A stretch of DNA of 64,000 nucleotides. Origin: Novosphingobium sp. 9 (lineage in GTDB: Bacteria; Pseudomonadota; Alphaproteobacteria; Sphingomonadales; Sphingomonadaceae). Where the stretch lies: positions 2,604,501 through 2,668,500 of the forward strand of contig NZ_CP022707.1 of assembly GCF_025340265.1 (NCBI RefSeq), given 5' to 3'. A model generated the notes under the pieces. It was not told where the DNA came from. It saw only the letters and a program-made list of their open reading frames with translations, and searched no databases. A program made the translations under genes and the position numbers. Shown piece after piece: positions 1 through 8,917 of this stretch (positions are counted from its first letter, which is position 1; each line of letters begins with the position of its first letter).

Positions 1-1
1 C

Positions 2-634
2 ATGCGCAAGTTCGTCGGTGCCGCGGGGGGCGCGGCTGCCGCTCTGGGGCTGCTTATCGCGCCTGCGGCCAGGGCTGCCGATCAGCGTCCGATCACCGAC
101 CGCTCTCCCGATGCGATGGATGTCGCCAAGACCCCGGTGAACGATCTCAACCTCGATCAGCGCAAGATTCCCCAGTTGCTGATCGAGGCGGAAACCAGGC
201 CCTACGACCGTGACGGCCTGAACAACTGCACCAGCATCACCGCTGCCGTCGATGCCCTCGACGATATTCTCGGCCCCGATCTCGACCTGCCGCAGGAAGA
301 GCGCGACCGCATCAGCGCCACCCGCGTCGCGAAATATGTCGTCGCCTCGTTCATCCCGTTCCGCAGCCTCGTTCGGGAAGTCTCCGGCGCACGCAAGCAC
401 GATGACGAAGTAACCGCCGCGATCCAGGCGGGGCTGGCCCGGCGCGGGTTCCTCAAGGGCCTTGGCGAAGCGCGCCACTGCGCCTACCCTGCCTCTCCCG
501 CCACGCCAAAGGTGATCGCGGCCTACAAGGCGAAGTTCGAGAAGGAAGACCGCGAAAAGGCCGCGAAGAAAGCCAAGGCCGAACAGGCGGACGCCGCCAA
601 GAATGAAGAGCGCAAGGCCCGCTCGCCCAGCTGA
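2..634 (+). CDS. Hypothetical secreted protein
   Basis: The 210-residue product starts with a clear signal peptide (Met-Arg-Lys, an Ala/Gly/Leu-rich core and cleavage after Ala-Arg-Ala near residue 25), so it is probably periplasmic. The mature part has a short Cys-containing segment near residue 75 (NNCTSI), a second Cys near residue 160, and a highly charged C-terminus rich in Lys/Ala/Glu (about residues 175-210) that looks like a flexible tail. I do not recognise a family. The ATG is at the second base of the window, and the signal peptide placed right there argues that this is the true start and that the gene is complete. Confidence 0.7.
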   Translation: MRKFVGAAGGAAAALGLLIAPAARAADQRPITDRSPDAMDVAKTPVNDLNLDQRKIPQLLIEAETRPYDRDGLNNCTSITAAVDALDDILGPDLDLPQEERDRISATRVAKYVVASFIPFRSLVREVSGARKHDDEVTAAIQAGLARRGFLKGLGEARHCAYPASPATPKVIAAYKAKFEKEDREKAAKKAKAEQADAAKNEERKARSPS

Positions 635-636
635 CG

Positions 637-1017
637 TCAGACGGGCTTCCTCTCAGCGCACCAGTACGCCCACCAGCACGGCGGCGCAGACCAGCACCAG
701 AAAGCCGTTGAACCCAGCAGCAACCATGTCGGCAGGCGCGCCATGTCCGTGCGCGGCCTAGGCACCGCGCCACCGATCTCGCGCCAAACGCCTGCCACGA
801 AGCAGAATCCTGCGAAGATCAGCAGGAGGACAGCCGTCGCCGTGGCCAGCCAGTGCGCGATCTCGCCATCGAGCAGCGCCTTCGCCCCCACGCCCGAGGC
901 CAGCGCCGCCAGCCCGGTACGCATCCACGCGGCATACGTCCGCTCCGAGGCGAGCAGTGTGCGGTCCGCCGCCAGTTGCGTGCGGCGGTCCGTACTGTCC
1001 TTCGGGTCGCTCGCCAT
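637..1017 (-). CDS. DUF202 (YidH-type) inner-membrane protein, 3' end frameshifted
   Basis: The N-terminus carries the DUF202 signature (RTxLAxERTYAAWMRTGLAALASG, about residues 18-40), followed by hydrophobic segments near residues 56-76 and 92-110. Family members are small integral membrane proteins of unknown function. The open frame ends in an improbable Trp/Cys-rich string. One base lower, the sequence reads a normal third helix (FLVLVCAAVLVGVLVR) with a stop at 653-655. Restoring one C on the coding strand near position 700 joins the two frames, so the real gene probably ends at 653. A convergent secreted protein lies downstream and a HdeD-like gene lies upstream on the same strand. Confidence 0.8.
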   Translation of the reverse strand: MASDPKDSTDRRTQLAADRTLLASERTYAAWMRTGLAALASGVGAKALLDGEIAHWLATATAVLLLIFAGFCFVAGVWREIGGAVPRPRTDMARLPTWLLLGSTAFWCWSAPPCWWAYWCAERKPV

Positions 1018-1028
1018 CGGTGATTATC

Positions 1029-1622
1029 TCAGAGCGGCAGGCCCTTGCGCATGTCGCGCGCGACAACCAGCAGGAACACGCCGCGCACGCCCAGCGTGAT
1101 CGCGACGATACCAGCCAGAAAGGCGAGGCTCACCAGCGGCCCTGCGAACATCAGGATCAGCCCGAGAAGAACGTCGAGCACACCCATGCCGATGCGCCAG
1201 CCGCGATCGTGACGCGCCTTGAACCCTGCGGCCAGTTGCAGAACACCCGTCACCAGCAGCCACACGCCGATGGCCCAGACCAGCGAGACCGCGCCCGCCA
1301 GCGGATTGAACAGCGAGACCAGCCCCGCGATCAGCGCGACCACGCCGAGCCCGATCTCGATCCAGCGCGCCCGGCTGGACATCGCGGTGAAGCCCGAAGC
1401 AATCGCCGCGATGCCGTAAAGCGTCAGCACCAGCCCGATCACGAGCCCGGCGGCGACACCCGCAATGGCCGGTTCGACCAGCACCGCCAGCGCGATCAGC
1501 AACAGAACGATCCCGTAGGCGAGCACCCAGGCCCAGCCGGAAGGCTCGCGCGCGGCGGCGGACACCAGCGGATCGGCATTGAGCGAGGGATCGAGAGTGG
1601 GGTCCATGTGCATCTGCACCAT
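1029..1622 (-). CDS. HdeD/DUF308 family membrane protein
   Basis: The product has about 197 residues and six predicted transmembrane helices in pairs, separated by short Arg/Lys-containing loops, with the alternating pattern seen in DUF308 repeats of HdeD (acid-resistance membrane protein). I chose the ATG at 1622 because GGAG lies seven bases upstream. A longer open frame to 1826 would add about 68 non-membrane, Arg/Cys-rich residues and has no good ribosome site. It lies 11 bases upstream of the DUF202 gene on the same strand, so the two may form a small membrane-protein operon. HdeD function outside enterobacteria is not established. Confidence 0.8.
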   Translation of the reverse strand: MVQMHMDPTLDPSLNADPLVSAAAREPSGWAWVLAYGIVLLLIALAVLVEPAIAGVAAGLVIGLVLTLYGIAAIASGFTAMSSRARWIEIGLGVVALIAGLVSLFNPLAGAVSLVWAIGVWLLVTGVLQLAAGFKARHDRGWRIGMGVLDVLLGLILMFAGPLVSLAFLAGIVAITLGVRGVFLLVVARDMRKGLPL

Positions 1623-1807
1623 GCGCAATCTCCGATGGAATATGAGGTCGGTTCCCCACTGCAACGTCCATCGGCGCGCCGGGTTTCCGCGCTGCCCGAC
1701 ACAAAACATACCACCCACCATCCGAAATGCGCAGAAACACTTGCAGCCGGTTAGCGGCGTGTTAGCCTGAACGGCCATCCTCGGAAGCCTTGGGAGGCCA
1801 GCCGCAT

Positions 1808-2848
1808 ATGGAAAATCCGGGCACAACGCCTCTGGCCGCGCCGCATTCGGCGCCCTCCACCAGCACGACCTCGCTGGCCGATCTCCAGCGCGCCATGCTG
1901 GACACCACGCCCGACTGCATCAAGGTCATCGCGCCGGACGGCAATCTCGTCACGATGAACCGGGCAGGCTGTGTCGCACTGGGCGTCGATCCCGCATCCG
2001 GCTTCGGCATGCCGTGGGCGCCGCTGCTCCCGCCCGAAATCCAGGTGGCAGCCGAGGCGGCGCTGGAAAGGGCGCGCGCAGGCCATGTCGCCCGCTTCTC
2101 CGGCCGCAGCGAGTTCAATGGACTGGTGTTCTACTGGGACAACCTGCTCACCCCGGTCCTCGATGCGGATGGCGGCACGTCCACCATCCTGTGCGTCTCG
2201 CGCGATATCACCGAAACGACGCTGCTCGAACGCCAGCTCGAAGAGGCGGTCGCCCGCGAAAAACTCATGGCGCGCGAGATCGCCCACCGGATCAAGAACC
2301 TGTTCTCGGTCGTCTCCAGCCTGTCCCACTTCGCCGAGCGCGAGGCCCGTAACAGCAATGGCAGCAAATCACCGATGGCGCTGTTCCGCGCCAAGGTGGA
2401 AGCGATCTGGCGCTCGTTCGACGCGGTATTCTCGGACAATGCCGCGCGCGGCAGCGACTTTGCCCACCTCGACCTGCAAACGCTGCTGATCTCGGTGCTC
2501 CAGCCCTACTACAGCCAGTGCAGCGTCCACGGCGACAGGGTGAGCCTGCCCGAGACCTATCTCTCCACGCTCTCGCTCGTCACGCACGAACTGATGACCA
2601 ACGCGGTGAAGTACGGCGCGATCTCCCGCCCCGATGGCGAGGTGAACCTGCACTGGAGCGCGCACGAAGGGATTCTCGATCTCGTCTGGGAAGAACGTGG
2701 CGGCCCACCGCTTGTCGCAACGCCCGAGCATCGCGGCTTCGGCAGCGACCTCATCGACCGCCTCCTCGCCACAGCTTCCGGCACGATAACGCGCGAATGG
2801 GCCGAACAGGGCCTCACCGCGCGGATCAGCCTGCCGTTAAGGCCTTGA
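1808..2848 (+). CDS. PAS-domain HWE-family sensor histidine kinase
   Basis: The protein has about 346 residues. The N-terminal half is a PAS domain (roughly residues 25-150: 'TTPDCIKVIAPDGNLVTMN' through 'CVSRDITETTLLE'). It is followed by a dimerisation/phospho-acceptor helix with the HWE/HisKA_2-type H-box (AREIAHRIKNLFSVVSSL) and a C-terminal ATPase domain with an N-box (HELMTNAVKYGA) and a G-box (GFGSDLIDR). No membrane segment is visible, so it is likely a cytoplasmic kinase; many HWE kinases in this order feed the general stress response or light sensing. The start at 1808 has GGGAGG about 12 bases upstream; an in-frame TTG at 1790 is rejected. No response regulator is adjacent. Confidence 0.88.
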   Translation: MENPGTTPLAAPHSAPSTSTTSLADLQRAMLDTTPDCIKVIAPDGNLVTMNRAGCVALGVDPASGFGMPWAPLLPPEIQVAAEAALERARAGHVARFSGRSEFNGLVFYWDNLLTPVLDADGGTSTILCVSRDITETTLLERQLEEAVAREKLMAREIAHRIKNLFSVVSSLSHFAEREARNSNGSKSPMALFRAKVEAIWRSFDAVFSDNAARGSDFAHLDLQTLLISVLQPYYSQCSVHGDRVSLPETYLSTLSLVTHELMTNAVKYGAISRPDGEVNLHWSAHEGILDLVWEERGGPPLVATPEHRGFGSDLIDRLLATASGTITREWAEQGLTARISLPLRP

Positions 2849-3625
2849 CGACAGGGCCTCGACCGAACCTTCGCCGTTTGTATCTTCGGCATGCGGCCCG
2901 CACTGCGCCGGGCCAAGCGCAGCCGCTCGCACAGCGGCGACAAGATAGATCAGCACCAGCAGCCCCGGACAACACGCAAACGATGTCCGCGGGAACGAGT
3001 CGACAAACACAATCGCGATAGCCGCAATGACAGGTAGCGCGATCGCTGTCGCGACCACCGAGCGCATCGGCCGATCACGGTCCCAGACAGCCAGATCGAC
3101 CGGCAAAGACCCAAAGGTTCGGCTCGCCGCCAAGCCCGCCAGCAGGCCAACGATGGCCAACATCAGCGCTAACAGCGTGGCCCCGATGAGCGTGGGGCCA
3201 AACCCGCTGACGCACCATGGCAGACGTCGCTCGTCGAGCACTTCCGCATAGACCGCATCCGCCCAGATCATCGCCAGCGCCGCCGCGCCTAACAGCACGA
3301 AGGTCGCGCGTTGTGACGGCGTTGCCAGCCAGCGACGACCAGTGTTAGGAAAAGCGGCCCATAACCCCAGCAATGCAAGGCCACACAATACGGCAGCCAG
3401 ACCGCCCTGCATCAACGGGTGCCGCCAGGTTTTCAGCGCAGCCAACTGGTCCCACACCGCCTTGCCGACGAGCCTGTCATGCACGCAGGCGGCGGCCTTG
3501 ATCCTCGGCGCCAGCACAGTGTCGCGATAGACCGGAAACGAAAGACCGCCGGCGAACGCGAGTCCGCCAGCGGCCATAAATATGCTTGCAAGAGCGGGCA
3601 CCCCGAGCGCCCTGCCCAGCTTCAT
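2837..3625 (-). CDS. Hypothetical multi-pass membrane protein downstream of sdhA
   Basis: The 262-residue product has about five or six hydrophobic segments (near residues 8-28, 72-92, 108-125, 143-168, 192-212 and 220-240) and four or more scattered cysteines. No family is recognised. It begins 18 bases after the sdhA stop on the same strand, so it is probably co-transcribed with sdhCDA. Its 3' end overlaps the convergent histidine-kinase gene by 12 bases. In the usual arrangement sdhB would be expected here or soon after. Confidence 0.7.
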   Translation of the reverse strand: MKLGRALGVPALASIFMAAGGLAFAGGLSFPVYRDTVLAPRIKAAACVHDRLVGKAVWDQLAALKTWRHPLMQGGLAAVLCGLALLGLWAAFPNTGRRWLATPSQRATFVLLGAAALAMIWADAVYAEVLDERRLPWCVSGFGPTLIGATLLALMLAIVGLLAGLAASRTFGSLPVDLAVWDRDRPMRSVVATAIALPVIAAIAIVFVDSFPRTSFACCPGLLVLIYLVAAVRAAALGPAQCGPHAEDTNGEGSVEALSSRP

Positions 3626-3643
3626 CAGCGCACGCTTCCCGGC

Positions 3644-5464
3644 TCAGTACACGCGGGCCTTGGGCTTGATGTACTCGACATCGTCGGTCAGCGTGTATTC
3701 GTGGACCGGGCGGTAGTCGAGACGGACGTCGCCGCCCTTGCCGCCCCAGCCGTCGAACCAGCCCACGGTGTGCTTCATCCAGTTCGCATCGTCGCGGTTC
3801 GGGAAGTCCTCGTGCGCGTGGGCGCCGCGGCTTTCCTTGCGAGCGTGCGCGCCGTGCAGCGTGACAGTCGCCTGCGAGATCAGGTTGTCCAGCTCCATCG
3901 TCTCGACGAGGTCGGAGTTCCAGATCAGGCCACGGTCGGTGACCTTGATGTCGCTCATCTTCTTGTAGGTCTCGGCGATCGCCGCCTTGCCCTCGGCCAT
4001 CAGTTCGTCGGTGCGGAACACGGCGGCGTGGGCCGACATGTTGCGCTGCATCTCGGTGCGCAGTTCTGCCGTCGGGGTGCCACCGTCCGCATAGCGGAAG
4101 TGGTCGAGACGGGTAAGCGCGAGATCCGCCGAATCCTTGGGCAGTTCCGGCTGCGCCTTGCCCGGCGTCAGCAGTTCCTTGAGGCGGTGGCCGGTCGCAC
4201 GACCGAACACCACGAGGTCGATCAGCGAGTTCGAGCCCAGGCGGTTGGCGCCGTGGACCGAAACGCAGGCTGCCTCGCCCACTGCGAACAGGCCGGGCAC
4301 CACGGTATCCGGGTTGCCGTCGGCACCGATGGTGACGACTTCGCCGTGATAGTTACAGGGAATGCCGCCCATGTTGTAGTGCACGGTCGGCACCACCGGC
4401 AGCGGCTGGCGGGTCAGGTCGACACCGGCAAAGATCTTGCCGCTCTCGGTGATGCCCGGAAGACGCTCGCCCAGCACCTTGGCGTCGATGTGATCGAGGT
4501 GCAGGTAGATGTGGTCCTTGTGCGGGCCGACGCCGCGACCTTCGCGGATTTCCAGCGCCATCGAACGCGAGACGACATCGCGCGAGGCGAGATCCTTCGC
4601 CGAGGGGGCATAGCGCTCCATGAAGCGCTCGCCTTCGGAGTTGGTCAGGTAGCCGCCCTCACCGCGTGCGCCCTCGGTGATGAGCACGCCCGCGCCGTAG
4701 ATGCCGGTCGGGTGGAACTGGACGAATTCCATGTCCTGCAGCGGCAGGCCCGCACGCAGCACCATGCCGCCGCCGTCACCCGTGCAGGTGTGGGCCGAAG
4801 TGGCGGTGTAGTAGCTGCGGCCATAACCGCCCGTCGCCAGCACCACGGCCTGCGAGCGGAAGCGGTGGATCGAACCGTCGTCGAGGCACAGCGCGATCAC
4901 GCCGCGGCACTCGCCGTTCTCCATGATCAGGTCGATCGCGAAGTATTCGATGAAGAAGTCCGCGTCGTACTTCAGCGACTGCTGGTAGAGCGCGTGCAGC
5001 ATGGCGTGACCGGTACGGTCGGCCGCGGCGCAGGTGCGCTGCACCGGCGGGCCTTCGCCCATGTTCTGCATGTGGCCGCCGAACGGACGCTGGTAGATGG
5101 TGCCATCGGCGTTGCGGCTGAAGGGCACGCCTGCGTGCTCCAGCTCGTAGACCGCAGCGGGTGCTTCACGCACCATGTACTCGATCGCGTCCTGGTCGCC
5201 CAGCCAGTCCGACCCCTTGACGGTGTCGTACATGTGCCAGGTCCAGTGATCGGGCGTGTTGTTCTTGAGCGAAGCCGCGATGCCGCCCTGCGCCGCAACG
5301 GTGTGCGAGCGGGTGGGGAACACCTTGGTGATGCAGGCGGTCTTCAGACCGGCCTCGGCCGACCCCATGGTGGCGCGAAGGCCCGAACCGCCGGCGCCGA
5401 CGACGACGGTGTCGTAGACGTGGTCGATGATCTTGTAGGCAGAGCCCGTGGTATTCTCGGACAT
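3644..5464 (-). CDS. sdhA: Succinate dehydrogenase flavoprotein subunit
   Basis: The 606-residue protein is the FAD-binding catalytic subunit of respiratory complex II, oxidising succinate to fumarate. It has the dinucleotide motif VVGAGGSG (residues 21-28), the covalent-FAD histidine in [10 protein letters not shown] (His54), the substrate/active-site segment [21 protein letters not shown] in the middle third, and the family C-terminal pattern [10 protein letters not shown]. Its ATG overlaps the sdhD stop (TGATG), which indicates translational coupling. Length and composition are normal. The iron-sulfur subunit gene sdhB is not found next to it. Confidence 0.98.
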   Translation of the reverse strand: MSENTTGSAYKIIDHVYDTVVVGAGGSGLRATMGSAEAGLKTACITKVFPTRSHTVAAQGGIAASLKNNTPDHWTWHMYDTVKGSDWLGDQDAIEYMVREAPAAVYELEHAGVPFSRNADGTIYQRPFGGHMQNMGEGPPVQRTCAAADRTGHAMLHALYQQSLKYDADFFIEYFAIDLIMENGECRGVIALCLDDGSIHRFRSQAVVLATGGYGRSYYTATSAHTCTGDGGGMVLRAGLPLQDMEFVQFHPTGIYGAGVLITEGARGEGGYLTNSEGERFMERYAPSAKDLASRDVVSRSMALEIREGRGVGPHKDHIYLHLDHIDAKVLGERLPGITESGKIFAGVDLTRQPLPVVPTVHYNMGGIPCNYHGEVVTIGADGNPDTVVPGLFAVGEAACVSVHGANRLGSNSLIDLVVFGRATGHRLKELLTPGKAQPELPKDSADLALTRLDHFRYADGGTPTAELRTEMQRNMSAHAAVFRTDELMAEGKAAIAETYKKMSDIKVTDRGLIWNSDLVETMELDNLISQATVTLHGAHARKESRGAHAHEDFPNRDDANWMKHTVGWFDGWGGKGGDVRLDYRPVHEYTLTDDVEYIKPKARVY

Positions 5465-5850
5465 CAGGCGTGGGCTCCCAGCGCGAGGCGAATGATGCAG
5501 AACACGCCGAAACCGGCGCCTGCGAAGGCAAGGAAGTTCAGCAGCGTGATCAGCGCGAACTTGTTGCCGTGTTCATGGACATAGTCCTCCATGGCAACCT
5601 GCAGGCCGAGGCGTGCGTGCCAGAAGGTGGAGATGACGAAGAGCGCGATGGCCATCGCCGGGACCGGCTTGACGATCCACTCGATCACCGTCGCATAGCT
5701 CATGTTCGGCAGCAGCAGGATCGAGATCACCAGCCAGAGGCCGAGCAGCAGGTTGCCAATGGCGGTGAAGCGCTGGACCAGCCAGTGGCTGACGCCCGTC
5801 TTCGCCGAACCCAAGCCGCGCACGCGGCCGATGGAAGTTCCGTTACCCAT
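5464..5850 (-). CDS. sdhD: Succinate dehydrogenase membrane anchor subunit SdhD
   Basis: The 128-residue protein has three transmembrane helices (about residues 28-48, 60-80 and 98-122). It starts with the typical '[20 protein letters not shown]' region and carries '[20 protein letters not shown]' between helices 2 and 3, where the family places the heme-b and quinone-contact residues. It anchors SdhAB to the inner membrane and helps form the ubiquinone site. It lies 15 bases downstream of sdhC and overlaps sdhA. Confidence 0.95.
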   Translation of the reverse strand: MGNGTSIGRVRGLGSAKTGVSHWLVQRFTAIGNLLLGLWLVISILLLPNMSYATVIEWIVKPVPAMAIALFVISTFWHARLGLQVAMEDYVHEHGNKFALITLLNFLAFAGAGFGVFCIIRLALGAHA

Positions 5851-5865
5851 GTTGTCTTGTCCCCG

Positions 5866-6261
5866 TCAGCGAAGCAGGATGATCGCCCAGAAGGCGATCG
5901 TGAGAACCACGCCCATCACCGGCGAGACGATCGACCAGAAGCGGTTGCTCTTCAGTTCGAAGCCCGCGCCGATATCCAGCACGAAGTGGCGCAGGCCGCT
6001 CATCATGTGGGTGAAGAAGGCCCAGCTCACGCCGACCATCACCAGATAGCCGATCGGGGTGGTCATCGCCCAGCTGAACGTCGCGTAGGCGTCCGGCCCT
6101 GCGGCCAGCGCGCCCAGCCACCACAGCAGCAGCGCGAGGCCGCCGACAGACGTCGCGCCTCCGCTCACGCGGTGGAGGATCGACACGAACATGTGCGGAC
6201 CCCACTTCCAGATCTGAAGATGGGGCGAAAGCGGTCGGTTCTTTGTCCCGGCGTTTGCCAT
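5866..6261 (-). CDS. sdhC: Succinate dehydrogenase cytochrome b556 subunit SdhC
   Basis: The 131-residue protein has the N-terminal SdhC signature 'RPLSPHLQIWKWGPHMFVSILHRVSG' and three membrane helices. The HMMSGLRHFVLDIG segment contains the histidine that ligates heme b in this family. It is the first gene of the sdhC-sdhD-sdhA operon. The upstream region 6262-6443 is shared with the divergent metallo-beta-lactamase gene and must hold both promoters. Confidence 0.96.
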   Translation of the reverse strand: MANAGTKNRPLSPHLQIWKWGPHMFVSILHRVSGGATSVGGLALLLWWLGALAAGPDAYATFSWAMTTPIGYLVMVGVSWAFFTHMMSGLRHFVLDIGAGFELKSNRFWSIVSPVMGVVLTIAFWAIILLR

Positions 6262-6443
6262 GCGCGTACGATTCCCCTTAGCCTGTACCTAGTTCGGCAG
6301 GGATGACCCTCTGCCCTTGTTTTCAAGTCCCCTTAGCCAAATCACGCCATGGCGCAAGTTCCGAACGCAAGTTTCGCGCGCATTTCCGGCGCTTTCGGTT
6401 GCGGCTGGCTCATGCCCCGGTTTCCGGTGTATGCCGCAAAACC

Positions 6444-7415
6444 ATGGTGTTTCCGCTCCCTCGCCCGCTTCGCCTGCGCCCTGCCGCGCTTTTGCTGATC
6501 CCTGCCCTTGCTCTGGCCGCAACGGCAGACGCAGGTATTGCATCCGCCGCAGCGCAACAGGACAAATCGCCCGAGTCGGCAGGGAAGCCGGCGAAGGAGA
6601 CCGCTGACGACGCAGCCCCCTCGCTACTCAAGGCCTGCGAAGGGCACGATGCCTGGGACTATCCCGCGCCGCCTGTGAAGGTCTACGGCAACACCTGGTA
6701 TGTGGGCACCTGCGGCATCACCGCGCTGCTCGTCACCTCGCCGCAGGGCGACGTGCTGATCGACGCGGGCGTTGCCGCCGCCGCGCCGCTGCTGCTCGCC
6801 AATATCCGCAAGCTGGGCCGGGAGCCGCGCCGCGTGCGGATGATCCTGGCAACGCACGATCACTTCGATCACGTCGGCGGCCTCGCCGCGCTCCAGCGGG
6901 CGACCGGAGCGACTGTCGCGGCGCTGCCCGTTCAGGCACGCGTGCTCGCCACCGGCAGGCCGGAAGAGGATGACCCGCAGGCCGGCGATCTGTCGCCGTT
7001 CGATCCGGTCAACGTCACCCGCACCCTGACCGATGGCGTACCTGTGACCATGGGATCCTTGCGCTTCACCCCGCATGCCACGCCTGTCCACGCGCCGGGC
7101 TCTACCAGCTGGGTCTGGCAATCGTGCGAGAATGACCAGTGCCGCACGATCTCCTACCTCGACAGCGCCTCGACCATATCGGCGGACGGCTACCGCTTCA
7201 CCGATCACCCCCAGCGCATGGCCGCCGCCCGCCGGGGCCTTGCGACGATGGCGGCCCTGCCCTGCGGCATCCTGCTCACCCCGCACCCCGGCCAGAGCGA
7301 CATGTTCGAGCGTCTTGCGGGCGAAAAGCCGCTCTACGATCCCTCGGCCTGCCGCACCTATGCGCGCGAAGCGGGCGAGCGGCTGACGAAACGGCTTGCC
7401 AGCGAGAGAGGCTGA
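6444..7415 (+). CDS. Subclass B3 metallo-beta-lactamase
   Basis: The secreted protein has about 323 residues with an N-terminal signal peptide (Arg-rich start, Leu/Ala core, cleavage near AGIASAAA). All subclass-B3 zinc ligands are visible: HDHFDH (residues 138-143 from this start: His116, His118, Asp120 and His121 in standard numbering), His216 in TPVHAPGSTSW, and His281 in LLTPHPG. B3 enzymes hydrolyse penicillins, cephalosporins and carbapenems in the periplasm, and chromosomal copies occur in environmental sphingomonads. The first zinc box has Asp where most B3 enzymes have Ala/Ser (H-D-H-F-D-H). A longer frame from 6303 adds 47 Arg-rich residues without a signal sequence and is rejected. 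It is divergent from sdhC, with no ampR-type regulator nearby. Confidence 0.88.
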   Translation: MVFPLPRPLRLRPAALLLIPALALAATADAGIASAAAQQDKSPESAGKPAKETADDAAPSLLKACEGHDAWDYPAPPVKVYGNTWYVGTCGITALLVTSPQGDVLIDAGVAAAAPLLLANIRKLGREPRRVRMILATHDHFDHVGGLAALQRATGATVAALPVQARVLATGRPEEDDPQAGDLSPFDPVNVTRTLTDGVPVTMGSLRFTPHATPVHAPGSTSWVWQSCENDQCRTISYLDSASTISADGYRFTDHPQRMAAARRGLATMAALPCGILLTPHPGQSDMFERLAGEKPLYDPSACRTYAREAGERLTKRLASERG

Positions 7416-7431
7416 CGGCAGGGAACCGCGC

Positions 7432-8351
7432 ATGAGCTGGAAGATCACCGCCTACGCCCCGCGCCTCGTCATCGAAGCCGCCCTCGTCGCGCATGAAGAG
7501 GCGTTCGACTGGGACCCCGGCATCGTCCTGTCCGGCTGCGAGATCGCCGAGGACAAGCCTGAGGACTGGCGTCTGGAAGCCTGGCTGGAAGGCAAGCCGA
7601 CGGCAGCCGAGAAGAAGGCGATCAGCGCGCTGTTCAAGGACGCCCCGGCATCACCAAGGCGCCCAAGCTGGAAGTGGAGGAACTGCCCGAGACCGACTGG
7701 CTCGTCACCAGCCAGGAAGGCCTAGAACCGATCCGCGCCGGGATCTTCCACGTCCACACGCCCGAGCATCCGGCTGCGGACGAGCCGGGCATCGTCGATT
7801 TCGAGATTCCTGCCAGTCAGGCCTTCGGCACCGGCCAGCACGCGACCACCGCAGGCTGCCTTGCCATGCTCACGCACATGAAGCGGCAGGGCGTGGTGGT
7901 GCGCAACATGGCCGATATCGGCACCGGCACCGGCCTGCTCGCCTTCGCGGCGATGAAGCTGTGGCCGCGTGCCCTATCCCTCGCCAGCGACATCGATCAG
8001 GTCTGCGTGACCGTGGTCGAGGACAATGCCGAAACCAACCACGTGCCGATGGGTGCGGGCGCCGGGCAACTGGTGATGACCGTGGCAGACGGCATGGAGC
8101 ACCCGCTGATCGAGGGGCGCGGGCCTTACGATCTGGTGATCGCCAATATCCTTGCCGGACCGCTGGTCAGCCTCGCGCCCGATTTCGGCAAGGCACTGGT
8201 TCCCGGCGGCCATCTGGTGCTGGCGGGCCTGCTCGAAACGCAGGAAGCCTCCGTGCGCGCTGCCTGCCGCCGCGCAGGCCTCCGCCTCGCCGCACGGACC
8301 GTCAACGGCGACTGGTCGATCCTGTGGCTGCGCAAACGGTCAAAGGTCTGA
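7432..8351 (+). CDS. prmA: Ribosomal protein L11 methyltransferase (frameshifted in this sequence)
   Basis: PrmA trimethylates ribosomal protein L11 using S-adenosylmethionine. The N-terminal substrate-recognition domain is read from 7432 (MSWKITAYAP; GGGA upstream) to about 7645. The catalytic domain continues in the next frame from about 7647: IPASQAFGTGQHATTAGCL is the PrmA signature, followed by the SAM motif ADIGTGTGLLAFAA and the NILAGPL motif. The frames join if one C is restored in the C4 run at 7643-7646, reading '...FKDAPGITKAPKLEVEELPETDW'. I regard the shift as a sequence error because the whole reading frame is otherwise conserved. The reader would see two ORFs (about 98 and 225 residues). 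Confidence 0.92.
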
Positions 8352-8355
8352 GCCC

Positions 8356-8718
8356 TCAACAGCGCTCCAGCGTGACCGGCGCCCCTGCGCGGGCCTGATC
8401 GGCCAGCGCATGCTCCATGCCCTCGGGCAAAACCTGACGGAACGCGAAGCCGAGGCGGTCCTCCAGCACCCAGCGCACGACACCGCGTACCGCCGGGAAC
8501 GTTGCGACGCTCACCAGCAGGGCTTCGCCGGGCTCCAAGTCACCGCGCGGGACCAGAAACAGGCATCCTTCCCCGGAGACATGGCGGGCAATTGCGCGAA
8601 TTGTCGGATTTGCGGCATTTACGCGAGACGCCGTCCCTGCCTGCATACCATGCCCTGTCATGGAAGACGCTTTGGCAGGTATCGCACGAGGATCATTGAG
8701 GGCGTTGGATATTTCCAT
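8356..8718 (-). CDS. PilZ-like domain protein
   Basis: The 120-residue protein has a PilZ-type beta-barrel pattern: a central DLEPGEALLVSV strand followed by GVVRWVLEDRLGFAF. The N-terminal RxxxR/DxSxxG c-di-GMP motif is not clear (only 'RAIARHVSGEGCLF'), so binding of c-di-GMP is uncertain. It is convergent with prmA and divergent from sciP. A second PilZ protein is encoded at 60.3 kb. The assignment rests on the C-terminal strand pattern. Confidence 0.65.
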   Translation of the reverse strand: MEISNALNDPRAIPAKASSMTGHGMQAGTASRVNAANPTIRAIARHVSGEGCLFLVPRGDLEPGEALLVSVATFPAVRGVVRWVLEDRLGFAFRQVLPEGMEHALADQARAGAPVTLERC

Positions 8719-8729
8719 AATCGCGACGC

Positions 8730-8870
8730 TAGTTAAGACAGGTTAACGAGACGTAAACGATTCCAGTCGCCGCAGCGCTGGATTCCGGTCGTTTAGCGCA
8801 ACGGACTCCGCAAATCCGCGCAGGCAAATGTTAACCAATTAAGGCAAGTTCATCTTAACTCCCGCAAGCA
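8730..8870. promoter_or_regulatory. sciP/PilZ intergenic region with TTAA-type (CtrA-like) half-sites
   Basis: The region between the PilZ gene and sciP has TTAA-N6-TTAAC (TTAAGACAGGTTAAC, near 8733-8747) and further GTTAACC, AATTAAGG and CTTAACT boxes near 8830-8860. The CtrA consensus is TTAA-N7-TTAA(C). The first pair is one base short of it, which matters because single C/G losses occur elsewhere in this sequence. CtrA control of sciP is known in Caulobacter; here it is inferred only from these boxes. Confidence 0.45.
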
Positions 8871-8917
8871 AGACTTTTGGCCAAGGGGGCTGTTTCCCAC
8901 AGCTCGAAAGGTCGAAA

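Noticed and set aside
957..1754. A 265-codon plus-strand Gln/His/Arg-rich ORF.
   Set aside because: Complement of the HdeD-like membrane gene.
3419..5584. A 721-codon plus-strand ORF opposite sdhA.
   Set aside because: It mirrors sdhA codon bias (third-position G/C), has no start site or domain, and lies entirely over a certain gene.
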